From contig NZ_JAJSSH010000010.1 of NCBI RefSeq assembly GCF_021403115.1, positions 62,001-126,000 of the forward strand: a DNA stretch of 64,000 bases, read 5' to 3'. The notes beneath the pieces were generated by a model. It searched no databases. It saw nothing but the letters and a program-made list of their open reading frames with translations, and was not told where the DNA came from. Made by a program: the position numbers and the translations under genes. Origin of the DNA: Sphingobium sufflavum (GTDB lineage: Bacteria; Pseudomonadota; Alphaproteobacteria; Sphingomonadales; Sphingomonadaceae). Positions within the stretch are counted from its first letter, which is position 1. Every line of letters starts with the position of its first letter. This document shows, one piece after another, positions 59,817-64,000 of this stretch.

Positions 59817-60548
59817 TCAGCCCTCCGCCTTCTTGGCGTCGAGGACGGCCTTGATCTTGTCGGGCTTCCACTTGCCGTTGGGACGATGACCGAACAGTTC
59901 GTCATATTCCTTGGCAAGCGCCTCACGGTCGAGACCGCCGTCTTCGCCGCCCTCATCCTCGTCCGTGGATTCGGCGCCGACGCCATCCGCTGCGTCGGCG
60001 CCGCCATCGCCAGCATCCCCGGCATCGCCGGTTTCAGCGCCGCCCCCGTCGTGCTGGCCATGGATAGGAAGAATGGTGTTGTCCGCCGGCGGCCGAGGAG
60101 AGGTTTCGGACGGCGGCGGAGCGAACTCGCCAGGAGGCGAAGCAGGATCGGGGATCGCGGGCGGCTCCACGAATTCCACGATTGGAAAGTCGCCCAGACT
60201 GGCCTCGCCGAGCGCGATCTTGTCGACCAGCAGCATCTGGTCGAACTGATCGAAATCGGACATTTCGGGGATCGACTGCACCCAATGGGTAAGAGCGCGG
60301 GCATCCTGCGGGCCGCGCACGATGAAATAGGGGCCGTCGAACTGCTCGCCAAGACCGCCGACGAGTGCGGCAACCTCGCCGTTGGCGGGACGGAAGCCGT
60401 CACGGATGCTGAGCAGGCGCGAGATGTGGTCGGTTTCCTCGACTTCGGCAACATGGCGGCCGTCGTCGTCAGGCTTGAAATGATAGGTTTTGGTGTCGAA
60501 CTCGACCTTCGTGCCCTCAGGGCGCTTGATGATGGATTCGATGAGCAT
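59817..60548 (-). CDS. virion protein with acidic linker and C-terminal helical motif
   Basis: 243 residues. The N-terminal half is globular (KVEFDTKTYHFKPDDDGRHV, LGEQFDGPYFIVRGPQDARA). A Pro/Gly/Asp-rich linker follows, and the end (EYDELFGHRPNGKWKPDKIK) resembles the small helix-extended-loop-helix motif of some phage proteins. It lies downstream of a strong hairpin that separates it from the capsid genes. The function is unknown. Confidence 0.55.
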   Translation of the reverse strand: MLIESIIKRPEGTKVEFDTKTYHFKPDDDGRHVAEVEETDHISRLLSIRDGFRPANGEVAALVGGLGEQFDGPYFIVRGPQDARALTHWVQSIPEMSDFDQFDQMLLVDKIALGEASLGDFPIVEFVEPPAIPDPASPPGEFAPPPSETSPRPPADNTILPIHGQHDGGGAETGDAGDAGDGGADAADGVGAESTDEDEGGEDGGLDREALAKEYDELFGHRPNGKWKPDKIKAVLDAKKAEG

Positions 60549-60579
60549 GCGAAGCTCCTTGCGGCGGATGACGAGGGGA

Positions 60580-60614
60580 AACCGGCAGGTCGCAAACGGC
60601 GCGACCTGCCGGTT
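60580..60614 (-). terminator. strong hairpin between capsid genes and the adaptor unit
   Basis: Perfect 14-base arms AACCGGCAGGTCGC (60580-60593) and GCGACCTGCCGGTT (60601-60614) with a 7-base loop, followed on the minus strand by TTTCCCC. It lies 8 bases past the stop of the 147-residue gene. It probably cuts or lowers transcription after the highly expressed capsid genes. Confidence 0.8.
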
Positions 60615-60621
60615 CGGCTTT

Positions 60622-61065
60622 CTACTGGGCGTAGAAAAGGATCAGGTTCACCTTCTTGGCCGGGTCGGCCGCGACCTGGCCGCTGAACTTGAGGCCGATG
60701 CCGCGCGGCGTGGCGACCGCCGACAGGACCAGCGCGTCGATCTTGGCCGGGTCTTTCAGGGCGTCCAGCGCGGTCCCTGCGGCGAACAGCTCCGTACCGG
60801 CGTCGCGGGCGTTGTCCTGCACGCCCACTTCGCCCGTCATGATGCCTGCGCTGCACGTCACGCCCGCAAACGCGCCTTCGGGGACCAGCTTATAGTCCAC
60901 GATATGCGCGAATTCAGGCAGGACGCCCAGTTCCAGGATGGCACCGGCGGGAAGAGCGGTGGTGAACGTGTACGGGAACTTCGCGACGTGGACCGCGCCC
61001 GCGCTCTGGGGGCGCGGCGGGGTCCGGGTGCCGAGGGCAAAGCGGGAGAATACAATGGTTGCCAT
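60622..61065 (-). CDS. capsid-associated protein, possible decoration protein
   Basis: 147 residues, beta-rich with many Ala and Gly (FPYTFTTALPAGAILELGVL, FAGVTCSAGIMTGEVG). It lies 12 bases after the major capsid gene and just before a strong terminator, the usual place for head decoration proteins in N4-type modules. No family name is claimed. Confidence 0.6.
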   Translation of the reverse strand: MATIVFSRFALGTRTPPRPQSAGAVHVAKFPYTFTTALPAGAILELGVLPEFAHIVDYKLVPEGAFAGVTCSAGIMTGEVGVQDNARDAGTELFAAGTALDALKDPAKIDALVLSAVATPRGIGLKFSGQVAADPAKKVNLILFYAQ

Positions 61066-61077
61066 GTCCTGCGCTCC

Positions 61078-62178
61078 TTACTGCGTCGGGTCTTTGGCAT
61101 AGGTGTCGAGCGCCATCGCGCCGAAGTCCCTGCCATTGAAGCGCGTCTTCTTGACGCCGATGATGGTGCCCGCGACGACGGTCGGCTCGTTGCCGTAATC
61201 GTCCTCCTCCTCCTTCCAGGTGAAGCGCAGGCCGCCCGCTGTGCCATAGGCGACGACACCGGCCTGACGGCCGAGGAACAGCCCGCGCGCGGCGGGCAGG
61301 TTCGCGCCAGCACCATAGTCCGCGAACCGGATTGCCGATTCATGGCTGTGGAGGACGCAGTTGTTCACCATGCCAAGGCCGCCCTTGAAGATCGGGCTGC
61401 TACGGCCTTCCGCACCGGCCGCAGCCTTCTGGATTTCCAGCCAGCCGGTCGCGCCCGCGCCGGTGCGCATGTCATGCTCCTGGAACGGAGACATGAGGCA
61501 GATGTAGTGCTTCTCCCCGTTCACATCGACGGGCAGCATGTTCGCCGTCTTGGGGTCTTTGGCCTTCATCATGCGCGCCTGCACGCTGGCCTTTTCAACC
61601 AGGTCGCGGTCCATCTTGTCGGTCGCGGTGATGGTGGCCTTGCTGGTGGCCGAGCCACCGAACAGGATATGCTGGCCGTCCGGTGCCTGGACCGGGTTGC
61701 CAGCGTGGCCCGTGTAATCGGTGTCTTCGAGGAAGTCCTCGTTGATCCCGCGTGCGCCCGACAGATAGATGAAGTGCAGTTCGTCGATATACTGCGACCA
61801 ATAGTCGGAAAGCCGGGCTTTCGCGATCTGACGCAGATTATGGATGGTGCGCTTACGCGTCATCTTGCCGCCCGCCGACACAGGGTGGCGGAGCTGGTCG
61901 ATTGCCACTTCGTCCGTATAGAACTTGAGGCTCTCTTCCTTGCCCTTCACGCGGTTGTCGCCCGCCGTCGGTTTGCCGCGCAACTGGACGGACAGGTCAA
62001 AGCTGATCTTGTCGCCCGCGTCGCTCTCCAGCTCGGTTTTCTGCTGGATGATGTTGTTTTCATCGCTGCCGATGAATTTCTTGCTGAAGTAGCTCTTCTT
62101 CACCGTGTCGAGGAAGAGAGAGCCACTCCACTTCTTCTGCGCCTTGGCATCGCCGAAGGGGATGACAGTCTGACCCAT
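61078..62178 (-). CDS. N4-gp56-type major capsid protein
   Basis: 366 residues from ATG 62176-62178; the frame is open to 62214. The sequence fits the N4-gp56 capsid family: GQTVIPFGDAKAQKKWSGSL at the start, SYFSKKFIGSDENNIIQQKT, DKISFDLSVQLRGKPTAGDN, DQLRHPVSAGGKMTRKRTIH and the later MSPFQEHDMRTGAG. It builds the icosahedral shell. A scaffold-like gene and the portal C-terminus lie upstream on the same strand, giving the standard order portal, scaffold, capsid. A palindrome lies in the 98-base gap before it. Confidence 0.9.
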   Translation of the reverse strand: MGQTVIPFGDAKAQKKWSGSLFLDTVKKSYFSKKFIGSDENNIIQQKTELESDAGDKISFDLSVQLRGKPTAGDNRVKGKEESLKFYTDEVAIDQLRHPVSAGGKMTRKRTIHNLRQIAKARLSDYWSQYIDELHFIYLSGARGINEDFLEDTDYTGHAGNPVQAPDGQHILFGGSATSKATITATDKMDRDLVEKASVQARMMKAKDPKTANMLPVDVNGEKHYICLMSPFQEHDMRTGAGATGWLEIQKAAAGAEGRSSPIFKGGLGMVNNCVLHSHESAIRFADYGAGANLPAARGLFLGRQAGVVAYGTAGGLRFTWKEEEDDYGNEPTVVAGTIIGVKKTRFNGRDFGAMALDTYAKDPTQ

Positions 62179-62243
62179 GATGTGCCCTCGTGGAGTTGAA
62201 TCCGCAAAGAGCACTCATGCGCTGTTCTGCTGCGCCGCCGTTT

Positions 62244-62259
62244 CTGCCTTATAAGGCAG
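62244..62259. promoter_or_regulatory. 16-bp perfect palindrome before the capsid gene
   Basis: CTGCCTTATAAGGCAG (62244-62259) lies 66 bases before the capsid start and 18 bases past the CsrA-like gene stop. It may be a regulator site or RNA hairpin in the capsid leader. There is no clear -35/-10 pair around it. Confidence 0.45.
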
Positions 62260-62276
62260 TATCTTGCAACACGTTC

Positions 62277-62444
62277 CTAAGACACAGTGTTAGGTTGATC
62301 CGGCTCCCGATTGAGGAGCCGGACCTTGAGCGCGGGCGGGGCATCGACCGAAATGCGCGCGAGCTGGCCCGACTTTCGCTCTACCGTCAGGATAATGCCG
62401 TCTCCAATCTGGAGCTGGCCGCCCACGCGCACGTCGAATTTCAT
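62277..62444 (-). CDS. CsrA-like RNA-binding regulator encoded by the phage
   Basis: 55 residues from ATG 62442-62444 (ATG 62445-62447 directly before is an alternative), with GAGGGTGGG upstream. The sequence aligns along its length with CsrA/RsmA: VGGQLQIGDGIILTVERKSG matches [20 protein letters not shown], and ARISVDAPPALKVRLLNRE matches the RIGINAPKDVAVHREE segment that ends in the RNA-contacting Arg. CsrA dimers bind GGA motifs in mRNA leaders. The N-terminal Leu/Thr contacts of CsrA are replaced here. It lies between the scaffold-like and capsid genes, so it may tune translation of virion or host mRNAs. Confidence 0.72.
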   Translation of the reverse strand: MKFDVRVGGQLQIGDGIILTVERKSGQLARISVDAPPALKVRLLNREPDQPNTVS

Positions 62445-62481
62445 CATGTTCCCACCCTCTGTTGAAGCGGAACCGGCCCGA

Positions 62482-63429
62482 TCAGGCGCGGCCCAGATAA
62501 TCTTCGAGGTCTGCTTTCGACAGATTTGCCAGCGCGTCCTCATAGTCGAGCATGCGTCCTTGGGTCAGGAGCGCGTCGAGGTGGCCGAACTTGCCATCCT
62601 CATCCGCATCATGCTCGGCGGCAGGCAGATTGTGCAGGGTCGGCGGCAGCTCCACCTTGGCCTTGCTGGGCTTCGGCTTTGGCTTCGGTTCCTCTTCGCG
62701 CTGGCCGTCGACCTTGGGCACCGGTGCCGATGCGGCCGGGATGCCCATTTCCTCCTTCCAGATGGCATGCGCCAACTTGAGTTGCGCCCTGTTGGACAGA
62801 CCGCCGTTGTTCGGGTCGGACGTGACCTCGCGCACGACGGTGTCGAAGGACATGAGGCGCGTTTTGTTGGCCTTCAGGTCGGGGTTGGCGGTCAGGAACT
62901 TGTCGACGTCACCATTCCAGCGCGCGACGACGCCCTCGTCATGCTGCTGCTGGTGGGCCAGCTTGTTGGTGAGGCCGTTCTTTTCCTCGTTCAAGGCGTC
63001 GAGCTGCGCCCGGAACTCCTTGGTGGTGATGTCGCCATCGTCGAGCTTGTCCGAGAGCGCATCGGCGCGCGTGGCGATGTCGGCCAGCTTCGTTTCGATG
63101 TCCTTCGGATCGACGCGATCCTTGAGCGCCGGAATGACGGGTTCGGGATCGTCGTCGTCATCCTCGTCGGCTGCGGCTACGCCGTCGTCCCGTCCTGCGG
63201 CTTCGCTGGCGGCAGCACGCGCAGCGGCGGCGTCTGCCTCCGCGTCATTTGCATCGAGCTTCTGCTGTTCGCTCAACTGTTCCGCGCCATCTTCGCCATC
63301 GTCGCCGTCGGAATCGTTGCCTTCATCGTCCTGCTGGCCGTCGTCGGCTTCGTCGCTCTCCAATTCCTGCAATCCGGCCAGCTCTTCCTCGGTCAGGAGG
63401 GCTTTTTCGGCGTCGGTGAAACCATTCAT
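62482..63429 (-). CDS. acidic scaffold-like protein
   Basis: 315 residues. The first 90 are very acidic (DDGQQDDEGNDSDGDDGEDG), then helices (TKLADIATRADALSDKLDDG, FRAQLDALNEEKNGLTNKLA) and a C-terminus with LSKADLEDYLGRA. The composition and the place between the portal and capsid genes are typical of phage scaffolding proteins, which are used in head assembly and then lost. Confidence 0.72.
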   Translation of the reverse strand: MNGFTDAEKALLTEEELAGLQELESDEADDGQQDDEGNDSDGDDGEDGAEQLSEQQKLDANDAEADAAAARAAASEAAGRDDGVAAADEDDDDDPEPVIPALKDRVDPKDIETKLADIATRADALSDKLDDGDITTKEFRAQLDALNEEKNGLTNKLAHQQQHDEGVVARWNGDVDKFLTANPDLKANKTRLMSFDTVVREVTSDPNNGGLSNRAQLKLAHAIWKEEMGIPAASAPVPKVDGQREEEPKPKPKPSKAKVELPPTLHNLPAAEHDADEDGKFGHLDALLTQGRMLDYEDALANLSKADLEDYLGRA

Positions 63430-63456
63430 GTCAGCGTCCTTTGCTGTGGGTGTGGG

Positions 63457-64000
63457 TCAAGCGCCTGGCTGCGGCGCGGGTGGTTGCTGTTGGGCGAGGG
63501 CGGCCTCCTGTGCGGCCTGTTGCTCCGCCGCCTGCTGCTGGGCCTCGCCTTCCATGACGCCCGCAATCCGGGCGTCCTCCTCTTGCTCGGTCCGGGACAT
63601 GATCCCGGCCTCGTGCAGGATCTGGTCGGCGACGGGCACGGCGGCCGGCGCGGACAGCATGGCGAGCGCGGCCTCCAGCGCCGCCTTGGTCGCGCCGACA
63701 TTGCCCGCGGCGATCGCGCTTATGGCCTTCTGCGTCTCGGCGCTGAGGCGCTGCGCCTGCGCGGCCTTCTGCTGCGCACTGGCGTTCTTGTCGGCGATGG
63801 TCGCGTCGGTGAGGGCATCCTGGCGCTTCTGCTGGGCCTGCTGCGCCTCCTGCCGGGCGATCTCCTCTGGCGTCAGCTCCTCTGCGTCGGGGTCGCGCAT
63901 GCCTGTGATCTGCCGGATGCGCTTCACCAGCTCGTCGCGCTGGGGGATGTCCATCATCTCGACCGTGAGATCCAACATGACCAACGCCACCTGCGGGTTG
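63457..64000 (-). CDS. portal protein, C-terminal part
   Basis: The frame is open from the window edge; an apparent start at 63988-63990 is an internal GTG. The visible 180 residues begin NPQVALVMLDLTVEMMDIPQ and read RDELVKRIRQ, which matches the helical wing of phage portals, followed by a Gln/Ala-rich barrel-like tail (QEAQQAQQKRQDALTDATIA). Long Gln/Ala tails are usual in large portals of N4-type phages. The N-terminal body lies beyond the window. The next gene (scaffold-like) starts 27 bases downstream. Confidence 0.72.
   Translation of the reverse strand, partial: NPQVALVMLDLTVEMMDIPQRDELVKRIRQITGMRDPDAEELTPEEIARQEAQQAQQKRQDALTDATIADKNASAQQKAAQAQRLSAETQKAISAIAAGNVGATKAALEAALAMLSAPAAVPVADQILHEAGIMSRTEQEEDARIAGVMEGEAQQQAAEQQAAQEAALAQQQPPAPQPGA

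Larger units (their letters stand above)
21484..64000. mobile_element. prophage with N4-type capsid (left part, open at right edge)
   Basis: From about 21.5 kb to the window end all recognisable genes are phage-type: a plus-strand early arm of small overlapping genes (21.6-28.7 kb) and a minus-strand late arm (28.7-64 kb). The late arm carries the capsid, partial portal, tail, internal virion and lysis genes. The left border lies between the sodC start and 21629; its exact base cannot be fixed because the right att site is outside the window. No integrase, repressor, terminase or polymerase gene is seen, so these should lie beyond 64,000 if the element is complete. No tRNA gene is seen at the border. 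Confidence 0.85.

Noticed and set aside
59184-62199. Two plus-strand frames of 500 and 569 codons
   Set aside because: They are antisense to the adaptor and capsid genes, whose identity is clear.

Overview
The window looks like a high-GC alphaproteobacterial chromosome, most likely of the order Sphingomonadales. The signs are the ChvI-ChvG-HprK-RapZ-EIIA-HPr cluster with a short HprK, a CpaF ATPase, a PEP-CTERM gene with a sphingomonad-style tail, and a GTTC-N7-GTTC LexA box. It has two parts: host DNA from 1 to about 21,480, and a large prophage from about 21,500 that runs off the right edge at 64,000.

Host part. Positions 414-4917 (minus) carry a nitrogen-type phosphotransferase and two-component signalling cluster: ChvI, ChvG, HprK, RapZ, a mannose-type EIIA and HPr, each overlapping or nearly touching the next. 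After this come a small acidic helical protein, a MaoC-like hotdog protein, a membrane protein, CpaF, an MscS channel, and an NfeD/SPFH pair. A doubly frameshifted PEP-CTERM gene lies next to rpoC-rpoB. rpoB is preceded by a Cu/Zn superoxide dismutase gene instead of rplJ-rplL.

Prophage part. The left arm (21.6-28.7 kb, plus strand) is a chain of small genes, most overlapping by ATGA. It opens with a putative DNA-modification set: a C5-cytosine methyltransferase with a tandem-repeat recognition region, a possible Mom/GNAT-like protein, and a DndC/PAPS-reductase-like PP-loop protein. Further small Cys-rich proteins follow, and the arm ends in a LexA-boxed unit holding a broken SRAP gene. The rest (28.7-64 kb) is read on the minus strand and holds virion and lysis genes. 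In transcription order these are: portal (partial), acidic scaffold-like protein, a CsrA-like protein, N4-gp56-type capsid, capsid-associated protein, adaptor-like proteins, an Ala/Ser-rich fibre, a beta-rich tail protein, a GNAT, two internal virion proteins, a 4730-residue polyvalent protein, holin-like proteins, GH108 endolysin, nested Rz/Rz1, and two tail-spike-like proteins.

The most unusual points are five. (1) The 4.7-thousand-residue protein joins a transglycosylase, pyrophosphatase-like domain, adenine methylase, DarB-like helicase, HExxH peptidase and PLxRFG region. (2) Inside that gene a well-formed 106-residue ORF lies in another frame and is followed at once by a perfect 12-bp hairpin, which looks like a former intergenic junction now fused. 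(3) A CsrA-like translational regulator is encoded just before the capsid gene. (4) A degraded SRAP gene sits under an SOS box. (5) The three-gene DNA-modification set lies at the host border. No integrase, repressor, terminase or replication gene is visible, so those would have to lie to the right of the window.
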